Part shown: positions 43,454-52,755 of the stretch, piece by piece
Numbering within the stretch: position 1 is the first letter of the stretch
How the letters are laid out: each line of letters starts with the position of its first letter
Source of the DNA: Natrialba sp. SSL1
GTDB taxonomy: Archaea > Halobacteriota > Halobacteria > Halobacteriales > Natrialbaceae
Length of the DNA stretch: 64,000 nucleotides
Assembly: GCF_001861355.1 (NCBI RefSeq)
Contig: NZ_MASN01000040.1
Coordinates: 84,605 to 148,604, forward strand
Direction of reading: 5' to 3'
Made by a program: the position numbers and the translations under genes
The notes under the pieces: generated by a model
Seen by the model: the letters and a program-made list of their open reading frames with translations, nothing else
What the model was told of the DNA's origin: nothing
The model's database searches: none

Positions 43454-46018
43454 TCAGTCGTCGGTGTCTGCCTCACCGGCTTCGGCGTCGGGATCTTCGG
43501 CGGCTTCGGCCTCCTCCTCGCTCTCTTCCTCTCCGTTTGCTTCGTCTTCGCCCGTCACGACGTAGGCGTCTTCGGGTTCGGGAACCTCCTCGCCCTCGTC
43601 CGCCGGGACGATTTTGTAGATCTCTCCAGTTTCGGGGAACGGCCGGAAGTCCGTGTTCGCGAGGACGTACAGTTCGCCCTCGTGATCGCGCTCGACGGAG
43701 TAGACGTAGCGATTCAGCGAGTCGTCCTCTGCGCCCTCGAACTGGAGTTCGGTGAGTTCCCAGCGTTCGTCGACTTCGACGAGGTCGTTTCCGGTGTCGG
43801 TGTCGTCGCCGTTGTCGGTGTCGTTCTCGTCGATACCGTTCTCACCGTTGTCGTCGACACCGTTTTCATCGACATCGTTCTCGTCGGCGACACCGTTTCC
43901 GTTCTCGTCGTCAGTGTCGTCAGCCACCTCATCGTTGTCCTCGTCGACTACCTCGTCGTTGTCCTCGTCGACCACCTCATCATCATTTGCCTCCGGCTCA
44001 GTCGCAACAAGCACCTCACCGTCCGCCTCCGCCACGCCGAGACTACTCCAGTTACCGAAGACGAACGTTCCCTCGAGTTCGGGGATCGCCTCGCCGGCGT
44101 AGCGGTGGCCGCCGACGACCACCGAACTGTCGATGAATGCCTCCGAGACACGCCGATGCTGGTACTCCGCGATCGGGTCGCGTAGCGGCTCGCCGGCACG
44201 GGCCTCGCCGGCGTCCTCGCCGACCTCGTCGGGGCACTCTGCCGGCGGATCGAGCGGCGTCTCCGTACTGAAACAGAGCGAGCCCTCCTTGACGTTCCAG
44301 CTGTAGTTGCCGCCCTCCTCGACATCGTAGACGGACTCGATGAAGTGCTGGCCCGCGTCGGCGACGAACATTCGCCCGTCGTCGTCGATCGACATCCCCC
44401 ACGGGTTCCGGAAGCCCCAGGCGTAGTACTCTTCAAGTTCGCCCTCCGCGCCGACCAGCGGGTTGTCGTCCGGGATGCCGTACTCGCCGTACATTTGATC
44501 CTCGTCGGCGTCGACATCGATGCGGTGGATCCCGCCGAGCAGGTTCTCGCGCGTATCCTGGGCGTTTCCGCCCTCGTTCTCCGGGTACCAGTCCTCGACG
44601 TGGCCGATGCCGATGTCGTGGACGTTACCGCCGTCGCCGACCGACGTGTAGAGATAGCCGTCGGGGCCGAACGCCAGCCGCCCGCCGTTGTGGTTGTCCT
44701 GTGGCTGTTGAATCTCCATGATCGTGCGCTCGCTCTCGCGGTCGACCGAGAGGTCGTCGTCGACCTGGAACTCCGCGAGCACGTCGGTGTGGTTGTAACC
44801 GAGTCCCTCCCGCTCTGGCGCGCTGTAGCGGACGTAGAACCGGCCGTCCTGGTCGAACTCCGGATGGAACGCGATGCCGAGCAGGCCGCGCTCGTCGTAG
44901 TCGCCGAGTTCGCCGATCCCGAGACTGACGAGCTGATCCTCGATGTCCAGCAACAGGTCCATCTGATCCGGCGTCAGCGCCTCGTCCTCCTCAGGCTCCT
45001 CGACCTCTTCTTCCTCTTCCTCGGGACCTTCCACCTGAATCCGCCCAACCATCGTCCCCGGATGCACCTCACAGACGTAGCGGTCCATCTCCGGCGTCGC
45101 CTCGAACTCGAGTGACTGCGTCTCGCCCTGCTCGGAGATGATCTCCGTGCGTTCGAGAATTGTGTCCGTCTCGTCGAGGATGACGACATTGTGGGGCTGG
45201 CCATCGCCGTTCTCCCACGTGAACGTGTAGGTCTCGCCGGCGACTAACTCGAGTGTCGGGTTCTCCGTGTCGTCGATCTCGGCGGGTTCCATGCCGAACC
45301 AGGCGGGGATGACGCCGTTGAAGACGAATTCGGTGCCGCCCTCGAAGGTGTCTCCTGGGTCGGTGTCGTCGTCGTTTGTGTCGTCCGGATCCTCAGCAAC
45401 GGCGTCATCGTCGGTTTCGTCGTCAGCCGCAGTGTCCTCGTCGTCGACTGCCGTGTCGTTTTCGTCGTTTGCGACGTCCTCGTCTCCGTTTTCCGCGTCG
45501 ATTTCGTCGTCCTCGGCCGCATCGTCCGCATCCTCCTCGTCTAGCAGATCCGTCACGTAGACCTGGCCAGTCTGCGTGACGATGACCGTGTACACCTCCC
45601 CGTTCCACTCGAAGTAATCGAGATCCGTCGGTGCTGCGAGCCCCTCCGCGACCTTCTGCAAGCCAACCTGCTCGCCTTCCGGGAACTCGCCGGCCACCGG
45701 GATGTCTTCCAGTTCGGCGTCAACATCCGTCTCGTCCTCGACCTCCTCGTCGTCCATCGCCCCGTCATCATCACCATCGTCATCTTGCGCACTCACAACC
45801 GACCCCAGCGCCGCCGCCGACCCCGTCGCCGCCAGCGCCTGTAGAAGCGTGCGTCTCGATTGGCCGGTTAACTCGAGTGCGGTCGCGCTGGCCGACTCGG
45901 ATTCTGTGGCCGAACGGGGTCCATTGGTGGCCAGTTCGCGCTCGGTGTCTGTCGTCGTTGCTCTGTGTGTCGATTCGGATTCTGGCCCGGGTTCGGGTTC
46001 GCTCTCGTTTGAAGACAT
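43454..46018 (-). CDS. Tat-exported PQQ sugar dehydrogenase with inserted cupredoxin domain
   Basis: An 854-residue secreted quinoprotein, paralogous to the one at 28466. A long polar N-terminus leads to a Tat signal (GQSRRTLLQALAATG, about 52-66). The propeller starts near 118 (VGLQKVAEGLAAPTDLDYF), is interrupted after GQVYVTDLLDE by an acidic linker, a type 1 copper domain (about 228-330; His276, Cys316, His319, Met323 in CEVHPGTM) and another acidic linker, and resumes at LLLDIEDQLVSLG, DERGLLGIAFHPEF, NHNGGRLAFGPDGYLY, WGFRNPWGMS and GGNYSWNVKEG. Asp/Glu/Asn-rich inserts occupy about 695-755. The copper domain is internal here but N-terminal in the paralogue. Confidence 0.9.
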   Translation of the reverse strand: MSSNESEPEPGPESESTHRATTTDTERELATNGPRSATESESASATALELTGQSRRTLLQALAATGSAAALGSVVSAQDDDGDDDGAMDDEEVEDETDVDAELEDIPVAGEFPEGEQVGLQKVAEGLAAPTDLDYFEWNGEVYTVIVTQTGQVYVTDLLDEEDADDAAEDDEIDAENGDEDVANDENDTAVDDEDTAADDETDDDAVAEDPDDTNDDDTDPGDTFEGGTEFVFNGVIPAWFGMEPAEIDDTENPTLELVAGETYTFTWENGDGQPHNVVILDETDTILERTEIISEQGETQSLEFEATPEMDRYVCEVHPGTMVGRIQVEGPEEEEEEVEEPEEDEALTPDQMDLLLDIEDQLVSLGIGELGDYDERGLLGIAFHPEFDQDGRFYVRYSAPEREGLGYNHTDVLAEFQVDDDLSVDRESERTIMEIQQPQDNHNGGRLAFGPDGYLYTSVGDGGNVHDIGIGHVEDWYPENEGGNAQDTRENLLGGIHRIDVDADEDQMYGEYGIPDDNPLVGAEGELEEYYAWGFRNPWGMSIDDDGRMFVADAGQHFIESVYDVEEGGNYSWNVKEGSLCFSTETPLDPPAECPDEVGEDAGEARAGEPLRDPIAEYQHRRVSEAFIDSSVVVGGHRYAGEAIPELEGTFVFGNWSSLGVAEADGEVLVATEPEANDDEVVDEDNDEVVDEDNDEVADDTDDENGNGVADENDVDENGVDDNGENGIDENDTDNGDDTDTGNDLVEVDERWELTELQFEGAEDDSLNRYVYSVERDHEGELYVLANTDFRPFPETGEIYKIVPADEGEEVPEPEDAYVVTGEDEANGEEESEEEAEAAEDPDAEAGEADTDD

Positions 46019-46383
46019 GGTAATCGAAGGTAGTGGGTCGTCTGGCGAGCAAGAAGCGTACCCGTACAGATCGACTGGACGCGTTCGGACGACAGGTTAC
46101 TGCCGTCGGCACCACCAATGGAGAACCAACAGCAGAACGTTGCCGTCGCGTTGCCTGCGATGTTTCGCAGTGGGATTGGCGCTGCTCGGGTCGCTACCGT
46201 ACGCTCGCGGACTCGCCCGGTCACGAGTTCCGGCAGGCGCGGTCTTAAACCGGGCAAATCGTTCCGCGGACAACCTGTACTTGTCGTTCGTTTCACATAC
46301 TAAGCAGTCATTAGGTCGAACTGCGCCGCTCGCCCTGCACACCCCGCACAAATCCATTAGTGGCGGGTCGGTGTACGGTCGCC
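46019..46383. other. Divergent intergenic region
   Basis: No gene is supported. It separates the quinoprotein (minus) from the isomerase-like gene (plus). A TATA-like CATTAGTG (about 46353-46360) lies 25 bases before the ATG at 46384. Confidence 0.5.
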
Positions 46384-47232
46384 ATGGTCGACCTCGCCTT
46401 CTCGACGAACGCGTACACGCGCCACCCCCTTCCCGAGGCCGTCCGACGGATCGCCGACCACAGCTACGCCGGCGTCGAACTCCTCGGCGACGAGCCACAC
46501 GCCTACTTCCCCGAGTTCGACGACGACGCCCGCGACGACCTCATCAAGGCACTCGAGGACACCGGGCTCGCCGTCTCGAACATCAACGCCAACACCGCGA
46601 CGGGGTACTACGACGATGCCCCGCCCTCGTCCTTCTTCGAACCGAGCATCATCCAGGCGGACGACGAGGCCCGCGCGTGGCGCGTCGAGTACACGAAGCA
46701 CGCCATCGACCTCGCCGAGACCGTCGACGCGCCCGCCGTCTGTCTCGCGACCGGCCGGCCCCTCCCCGGAACGCTCCCCGAGGAGGCCCGCGAGTACCTT
46801 CACGACTCGCTCCACGAAATTCTCGACTACGCCGAGCCTCGCGGCGTGGACATTGGCATCGAGTTCGAACCCGAACTCCTGATCGAGAACACCGACGAAG
46901 TGCTCGCACTGATCGACGAGATCGGCCGCGACAGCCTCGGGGTCAATCTCGACGTGGGTCACGCTGCGGTCTACGGCGAGAACGTGGTCGAGAGCATCCA
47001 CCGCAGCGCCGGCTCGATTACGGGCGTCCATCTCGAGGACATCGTCGGCGGCCGCCGGGGGAAGCACTATCACCGAATTCCGGGCGAAGGCGACCTCGAT
47101 TTTCGGGCCATCTTCGACGCGCTGGACGACATCGACTACGACGGGTTCGCGACGCTGGAGCTCTACACCTATCCCGACGACCCCGACCGGGCGGCCCGAG
47201 AGGCCTACGACGAACTCGCACAGTACGTGTAA
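46384..47232 (+). CDS. Sugar-phosphate isomerase/epimerase-like TIM barrel, second copy
   Basis: A 282-residue protein of the same family as the one at 41551. It begins MVDLAFSTNAYTRHPLPEAV and shares ELLGDEPHAYFPEF; metal-site residues fall in IGIEFEPELLIENTDE (Glu), GVNLDVGHAAVYG (Asp, His), GVHLEDIVGGRRGKHYHRIP and FATLELYTYPDDPD. The TATA-like box 25 bases upstream fixes the start at MVDLAF. The FAH-family gene follows after 115 bases. Its proximity to the ebo-like genes suggests a related but distinct substrate. Confidence 0.87.
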   Translation: MVDLAFSTNAYTRHPLPEAVRRIADHSYAGVELLGDEPHAYFPEFDDDARDDLIKALEDTGLAVSNINANTATGYYDDAPPSSFFEPSIIQADDEARAWRVEYTKHAIDLAETVDAPAVCLATGRPLPGTLPEEAREYLHDSLHEILDYAEPRGVDIGIEFEPELLIENTDEVLALIDEIGRDSLGVNLDVGHAAVYGENVVESIHRSAGSITGVHLEDIVGGRRGKHYHRIPGEGDLDFRAIFDALDDIDYDGFATLELYTYPDDPDRAAREAYDELAQYV

Positions 47233-47347
47233 AGTCCTGAAACCCACCACACAACCGCTGTGATCGTCGCTGAACGGATTACCTCATCCCGTCGCGAACC
47301 CCGCCGCCACCTCAACGTTTTTGCCCCATCGTCCCAACCCATCCGCC

Positions 47348-48085
47348 ATGAAATACGTCCGATTCCGCGACCCGGCAGGGGCAGTTCGACGAGGCACACT
47401 CGAGAACGGTCACGTTCACTTCGCAAACGAGAGCTACAGTCTCGACAGCGACGAGATCGACGTGCTGCCACCGTGTGAGCCATCGAAAATCGTCTGTATC
47501 GGCCGCAACTACGCCGATCACGCCGACGAGATGGGGTCCGACGTACCGGATCGGCCACTACTCTTCTTGAAGCCGCCGAACGCGCTCGCGGGTCACGGCG
47601 ACACGGTCACCGTCCCCGCCGGGAAGGAGCGAATCGACCACGAGGCCGAACTCGCCGTCGTCATCGGCGAGCAGTGTCGTCACGTCCCCGAGGCCGACGC
47701 GATGGATGTCGTCGAGGGCTTCACCTGCATGAATGACGTCTCGAATCGCGACGACCAGCGCCAGGAACAGAACTGGATCCGCGGCAAGGCCTTCGACGGT
47801 GCCGCCCCGCTCGGCCCGGTGCTCGCGACGCCGGACGAGGTGCCAGCCGACGCTAGTGTGCAGACGCGCGTCAACGGCGAACTTCGCCAGGACGGCCACC
47901 GTGAGCAGCTCATCTTCCCGATTCCGGAACTGATCGCCGAGATTACGTCCTACATGACGCTCGAACCGGGCGACGTGATTGCGACCGGCACGCCGGAAGG
48001 CGTCGGCGCGCTGAACGATGGCGACGAGGTCGAAATCGAGGTTGAGGGTGTGGGGGTACTCGAGCACACGGTTCGCGTACCCTGA
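47348..48085 (+). CDS. Fumarylacetoacetate hydrolase (FAH) family protein
   Basis: A 245-residue enzyme of the FAH superfamily, which cleaves or dehydrates beta-diketo or oxo acids and includes 2-keto-3-deoxy acid dehydratases and oxaloacetate decarboxylases. Landmarks are IVCIGRNYADHADEMG, PLLFLKPPNALAGHGD, the metal Glu residues in RIDHEAELAVVIGE, GFTCMNDVSNRDDQRQ, NWIRGKAFDGAAPLGP and GDVIATGTPEGVGAL. The start MKYVRFRDP is standard. The substrate is unknown, although a role in sugar-acid catabolism would fit its neighbour. Confidence 0.9.
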   Translation: MKYVRFRDPAGAVRRGTLENGHVHFANESYSLDSDEIDVLPPCEPSKIVCIGRNYADHADEMGSDVPDRPLLFLKPPNALAGHGDTVTVPAGKERIDHEAELAVVIGEQCRHVPEADAMDVVEGFTCMNDVSNRDDQRQEQNWIRGKAFDGAAPLGPVLATPDEVPADASVQTRVNGELRQDGHREQLIFPIPELIAEITSYMTLEPGDVIATGTPEGVGALNDGDEVEIEVEGVGVLEHTVRVP

Positions 48086-48158
48086 TCGCGGCGTCTCGGT
48101 CTGGTCAGCTGTTCGTTACTCGTTACTCGCTGACCCGCTTCGACCGACAGCAAACGCA

Positions 48159-48446
48159 CTATTCGACCGTGAACAGATGCCCCTCTGTCGGCACGTCGAA
48201 CAAGCCGATACGCGCACCCGCATCGAGCCAGGCGTGCCCGTAGGAGAACGACGCCAGCGCGTTCACGAGGTCGTCCTGGTCGCGGAAGTGGCGGCCATCC
48301 GCGAGGTAGGACTCCGCCATCCCGTAGCAGTCCGCTGCCGCCTCGGCCATTGGGGTTCCCTCACGGGGTGCAACCGTGGCCTCCTTGAGTGCCTCCGCGA
48401 GTAATCCTTCGTAGCGGTCCGTCTTTTCGGCGAGATCCGCAGCCAT
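48159..48446 (-). CDS. DUF357 family protein
   Basis: A 95-residue helical protein: MAADLAEKTDRYEGLLAEAL, then EAAADCYGMAESYLADGRHF and LVNALASFSYGHAWLDAGAR. This pattern of helices is that of DUF357, an archaeal family of unknown role. The frame stays open upstream but is rich in Trp, Gly and Arg, so I use the Met at 48446. It is divergent from the thioredoxin reductase fusion. Confidence 0.82.
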   Translation of the reverse strand: MAADLAEKTDRYEGLLAEALKEATVAPREGTPMAEAAADCYGMAESYLADGRHFRDQDDLVNALASFSYGHAWLDAGARIGLFDVPTEGHLFTVE

Positions 48447-48628
48447 ACTGGTTCCTTCTCGGAGAGCGCCGTAAGTGCGTCGCCGGCCGCCGGCTGCCAA
48501 CCAGTGGCCGCCAGGCATCGGCCACCAGCCACCAGTCGCAAAACTGGGTGCCCAATAGTGACACATAGCAGCCTGTTGCTGGGAACGCAAGGGGTTTACG
48601 CCCCGTTTCCCTACCAAGAGATAGACAG

Positions 48629-49966
48629 ATGAGCGACCAGCCTCGCGTCGAAATCTACACGAAGACGGACTGTCCCTACTGCGATAAGGCGAAGGATCTC
48701 TTCGACAGCAAGGGTATCGAGTACGAAGAGTACAACGTCACGGGCGACGACGAGTTGTTCGAGGAGATGGTCGAGCGCGCCGACGGCCGCAAGACTGCAC
48801 CCGAAGTGTTCATCGACGACGAACTGATCGGCGGCTGGGACGATACCAGCGCACTCAACGAGACCGGCGACCTCGACGAAAAGCTCGGCATCGCGGACGA
48901 TGCCGGGGACGACAGCGACGGTGACAACATCGTCGAACACCGCCCACTTATCATCGCCGGCACGGGCATCGCCGGCCTCACCGCCGCAATCTACGCCGGC
49001 CGCTCGAACAACGATCCGCTCGTGATCGAGGGCGACGAGCCCGGCGGCCAGCTCACCCTCACCACGGACGTCGCGAACTACCCCGGCTTCCCGGAGGGAA
49101 TCAGCGGTCCAGAGCTGGTCAACAACATGAAAGAGCAGGCCAAGCAGTTCGGTGCCGAACTGAAAAACGGCATCGTCGACACCGTCGAGGCCGACCAGCG
49201 CCCGTTCCGCGTCGAACTCACGAACGGCGATGTCTACACCGCAGACGCCGTGATCGCCGCCTCCGGTGCCAGCGCCCGAACGCTTGGCGTCCCCGGCGAG
49301 GACGACCTGATGGGCTACGGCCTCTCAACCTGTGCGACGTGTGACGGCGCGTTCTTCCGCGACGAAGACATGCTCGTCGTCGGCGGCGGTGACGCCGCAA
49401 TGGAGGAAGCCACCTTCCTCACGAAGTTCGCCGACACCGTCTACATCGCCCACCGCCGCGAGGAGTTCCGCGCGGAGGACTACTGGATCGACCGGGTCCA
49501 CGAAAAGGTCGAAGCGGGCGAGATCGAGATTATGAAAAACACCGAACTGCTCGAGGTCCACGGCTCCCAGGAAGACGGCGTCGACCACGTCACGCTCGTC
49601 GAGAACGAGCAGGGCCACCCGACCGACCGACTCGACGACCCCGAAACCAACGAGTTCGAGTTCGACGTCGGTGCCGTCTTCCTCGCCATCGGCCACACGC
49701 CGAACACGGAGTATCTCGAGGGCACCGGCGTGACGATGGACGACGAGGGCTACCTCGGCACGCAGGGCGGCGACGGCGGCGGCCAGACCGAGACCGACGT
49801 GCCCGGCATCTTCGGTGCCGGCGACGTCGTCGACTACCACTACCAGCAGGCCGTCACCGCAGCCGGGATGGGCTCGAAAGCCGCACTCGACGTCGACGAG
49901 TACCTTGAGGACCTCGAACGCGCGGAGTCTGCGTCGGAAACTGAAGCCGCAGCGGCTGACGACTAA
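48629..49966 (+). CDS. trxB: Glutaredoxin-thioredoxin reductase fusion
   Basis: A 445-residue redox enzyme. Residues 5-85 are a glutaredoxin with active site CPYC (Cys15, Cys18) and TAPEVFIDDELIGGWDD. An acidic linker (about 88-104) leads to a thioredoxin reductase: FAD motif IIAGTGIAGLTAAIYAGR, redox pair Cys235/Cys238 in STCATCDGAF, NADPH motif VVGGGDAAMEEATFL and the closing GIFGAGDVVDYHYQQAVTAAGMG. The fusion may pass electrons intramolecularly to the CPYC site, which is inference. Full length with acidic C-terminus. Confidence 0.94.
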   Translation: MSDQPRVEIYTKTDCPYCDKAKDLFDSKGIEYEEYNVTGDDELFEEMVERADGRKTAPEVFIDDELIGGWDDTSALNETGDLDEKLGIADDAGDDSDGDNIVEHRPLIIAGTGIAGLTAAIYAGRSNNDPLVIEGDEPGGQLTLTTDVANYPGFPEGISGPELVNNMKEQAKQFGAELKNGIVDTVEADQRPFRVELTNGDVYTADAVIAASGASARTLGVPGEDDLMGYGLSTCATCDGAFFRDEDMLVVGGGDAAMEEATFLTKFADTVYIAHRREEFRAEDYWIDRVHEKVEAGEIEIMKNTELLEVHGSQEDGVDHVTLVENEQGHPTDRLDDPETNEFEFDVGAVFLAIGHTPNTEYLEGTGVTMDDEGYLGTQGGDGGGQTETDVPGIFGAGDVVDYHYQQAVTAAGMGSKAALDVDEYLEDLERAESASETEAAAADD

Positions 49967-50143
49967 AACAACGGCAGCGACAACGACAGAGACAACGACA
50001 GCAAATCAGCGCTCGAACACGCTGTAACTATTTTCTCGTAGCCGATTGGGTACACAAGTACTCGAGTAGCCGCCTGGACTGCATATGCGGTCGCGAACGA
50101 TGGAAGGACGGAATGTAGCAGGCGAGCGAGGGAACGAGAGCGA

Positions 50144-51988
50144 TCAGGAGAGAATCGTGACATCTGGGCCGTCGTCCTCATCATCTTGGATAAACTCGCC
50201 CGAGCAATCGTACTCGATGATCTCGATCTCTGCGATGTCGGGCTCGTCCTCGTACGGTCCCGAGCGGTCGGACATACCGTAGACCGTCAGCGAGTCGAGG
50301 TCCGGACTCGAGTCGTCGCTGTTCCACCGCTCACAGAGGTGGTTCGCGAAGTACGAATGGTGGTTCTCGTTCCCCGCGAAGCGCATGTTCGAGAGGTACT
50401 TGCGCTCTCTTGAGGTGTCGTAGGTTTCGTCGACGTTCGGCGGTCTGTCCCAGTCGACCTCGCCGCCATGGAGTGCGTCGACCTCGGAGCCGTTGGCGAG
50501 TTCACCGGGGACGACGAACCACTGGGCTGTCGAGGTCGGGTTCGGCGCGAACATCCGCCAGCTCTGGTCGGCCTGCAGCGTGTCGAGTACCTGGTCACCG
50601 GGGTCGGGGACTTCGGTGTAATCGACGGCCTCGGCGTTCGAGAGGATGACGAGGACCAGGAGGAGCCACGGGATGACCGTGACGGCGACCAGTCGTCCGT
50701 AGCCGATGGCGGTGGTGAGCGGATCGGTATCAGGTTGTGGTTTCGGGTTGCCACTCGCAGTCTCATCATCGTGTGCAGTGCCAGTCTCGTCGTGATTTCC
50801 AGCCTCGCTCTCGCTTTCGTTCTTGTTTACAGTCTCGTTTTCGCTCTCATCTTCATCAGCATCACCATCATCATCACCAGTACCGGCCCCATCAGTCCGC
50901 ACTGGCTCCGCCCCACCAGCACCCGGAACCCGAATCGGTACAACTGGCAACGTCGTCTGGCACCACTCGAGTACACCCCGAAGCGGTGAGGCGAGGCCGA
51001 CCCGCTGGGCCAGCCGTTCGGCCCAGTCCCAGATGATCGGCGGGTAGAACAGGAGCAGGCCGGCGACGACGATCAGCGGGAAGAGATCGATCCGTAGGGT
51101 GACCAGCATTCCGAGGTGCATCCCGACGAACCCGGTTGCGAGCAGTGCTCGCGGGATCCCCGTCAGGAGGAGCAAGAGCGGTGAGATGACGATCATGACC
51201 ATCCACGCGTACGTAAAGAGTTCAAGCAGTGCCGTGGCGTCCGCGAGGGTGTTCCCGAGCAAGATAGTCAGGTGGTCGGCCTGGAAGATATGGACGACTG
51301 CGTTGCCCTCCATCCACGGATCGCTTCTGGTTTTGTGGATGGCATTGGTGACGTACATCAGGAGTACCTGGACGAGGATGGCAATCGTTCCAATCGTCGC
51401 AAGCGTCGTTCCGTCACGGCGCGTTGAGTCGAAGCGACGCGCGTCGACGGACCACCGCGAGCCAAGCGGGAGGAAGACACTCCAGAGAAGTAATAGGCGA
51501 AGCAGGATGTCACCGCCGTTGAGCACCATCGGATTGCGGATGTGCAACGAAACCAGCAAGAGCCACGAGACGATGGTCACGAAGCGGGTGCGATAGCCGA
51601 GAATCAGCGCGACCGCAAACAGCCCTGCAATCAGGAACAAGAGCCCCTGTACCCACGCCGATCCCGAAAGCGCGTGCAGCGAGTAGACCGACGAGTAATC
51701 CGAAAACAGCGCCGCGAGTGGGAGCACGCCTGCGTCGGTGTAGAACAACTCGAGTTGCCGTGCCCGCATCGCGAGGTCGACGATGAGCAAGAGTCCGAGC
51801 GCGATACGAAACACTGCGAGCGCACGCCGGTCGACCGCGATGCGTCGCTGAAGCGCGCTGCCGAGCCACTCGAGTCCGCGGTCGAGTCGGTCCCGTCCTG
51901 CGGACGACGTAGCGGGGGACTGTGAGGGGGCAGACGACGTAGCGGGTGTCGGCGACTGTGAGTCGGATTGGGACTGGCGGTTTGACAT
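50144..51988 (-). CDS. HTTM-domain membrane protein
   Basis: A 614-residue protein of the HTTM (horizontally transferred transmembrane) family, related to vitamin-K-dependent gamma-carboxylase. It has VDRRALAVFRIALGLLLIVD, YTDAGVLPLAALFSDYSSVY, LGYRTRFVTIVSWLLLVSLH, IRNPMVLNGGDILLRLLLLW and AIHKTRSDPWMEGNA, all HTTM landmarks, over about 10 TM helices. After an acidic loop (about 367-425) a TM precedes the external C-terminal domain with SWRMFAPNPTSTAQWFVVPG. Function is unknown. A DCC-family thiol protein is divergent, a pairing also seen in bacteria. Confidence 0.87.
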   Translation of the reverse strand: MSNRQSQSDSQSPTPATSSAPSQSPATSSAGRDRLDRGLEWLGSALQRRIAVDRRALAVFRIALGLLLIVDLAMRARQLELFYTDAGVLPLAALFSDYSSVYSLHALSGSAWVQGLLFLIAGLFAVALILGYRTRFVTIVSWLLLVSLHIRNPMVLNGGDILLRLLLLWSVFLPLGSRWSVDARRFDSTRRDGTTLATIGTIAILVQVLLMYVTNAIHKTRSDPWMEGNAVVHIFQADHLTILLGNTLADATALLELFTYAWMVMIVISPLLLLLTGIPRALLATGFVGMHLGMLVTLRIDLFPLIVVAGLLLFYPPIIWDWAERLAQRVGLASPLRGVLEWCQTTLPVVPIRVPGAGGAEPVRTDGAGTGDDDGDADEDESENETVNKNESESEAGNHDETGTAHDDETASGNPKPQPDTDPLTTAIGYGRLVAVTVIPWLLLVLVILSNAEAVDYTEVPDPGDQVLDTLQADQSWRMFAPNPTSTAQWFVVPGELANGSEVDALHGGEVDWDRPPNVDETYDTSRERKYLSNMRFAGNENHHSYFANHLCERWNSDDSSPDLDSLTVYGMSDRSGPYEDEPDIAEIEIIEYDCSGEFIQDDEDDGPDVTILS

Positions 51989-52278
51989 CGTCGGACAGGT
52001 CGTCTATCGCGAGTCTCGCCCAGATTGGCATAAGCTTGTTGCACGCTGAAAGGATTATTTCATCGGGTTGGTCGTCCCCATAACGGCAGACGCAGGCGGG
52101 TAGCTGGGTGGACGGACTCGTTTTTGAACACCGATCGGTTGCTCTCTCTCTGGTGTTCAGCCGCGGTTACGCCTGAACGCGGGGGCGACACAAATCCACG
52201 CGGGGAGGCAGCACAACCCCACCTCGACCGAGCGCATCGAAACGCTGAACTGTCGCACGCGCCAATATACAAGACCGA

Positions 52279-52710
52279 ATGAGCCCTGACACGTCCGAGA
52301 CAAAACCCCCGGACGACAGCCCCATCGTCCTCTTCGACGGCGTCTGCAACCTCTGTAACGGCTTCGTTCAGTTTCTCGTCCCCCGGGACACCGACGAGCA
52401 GTTCTACTTCGCCTCGCTCCAGTCTGATACCGGGAAGGAACTGCTCGGCGAACACGGCCTGCCGACGGACGAACTCGAGTCCATCGTCCTCATCGAGGGA
52501 GACGACTGTTACGTCAAGTCAGCTGCTGTCATCCGAATTGCATCGATTTTGGGGGGCATCTACGCGTTGCTTCGACCGTTCCGACTCGTGCCGCGGCAGA
52601 TCCGCGACTGGGTGTACGATCTCGTCGCAGCCAACCGGTACCGTCTGTTCGGCAAGAAAGACCAGTGTATGATGCCAACGGGGAACGTCCAGCAGCGGTT
52701 CCTAGAGTGA
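52279..52710 (+). CDS. DCC-family thiol-disulfide oxidoreductase-like protein
   Basis: A 143-residue protein of the DCC (DUF393) family. The motif FDGVCNLCNGFVQFLV (about 19-34) contains the DxxCxxC signature, followed by FASLQSDTGKELLGE, SIVLIEGDDCYVKSAAVI and the C-terminal RYRLFGKKDQCMMP. A thioredoxin-like role has been proposed for the family. It is divergent from the HTTM gene, 290 bases away, which supports a joint function. Confidence 0.9.
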   Translation: MSPDTSETKPPDDSPIVLFDGVCNLCNGFVQFLVPRDTDEQFYFASLQSDTGKELLGEHGLPTDELESIVLIEGDDCYVKSAAVIRIASILGGIYALLRPFRLVPRQIRDWVYDLVAANRYRLFGKKDQCMMPTGNVQQRFLE

Positions 52711-52755
52711 AAGGACGACGCAGAGCGGCCAAGTGCGTAACAGCAGCCAGCGGAT

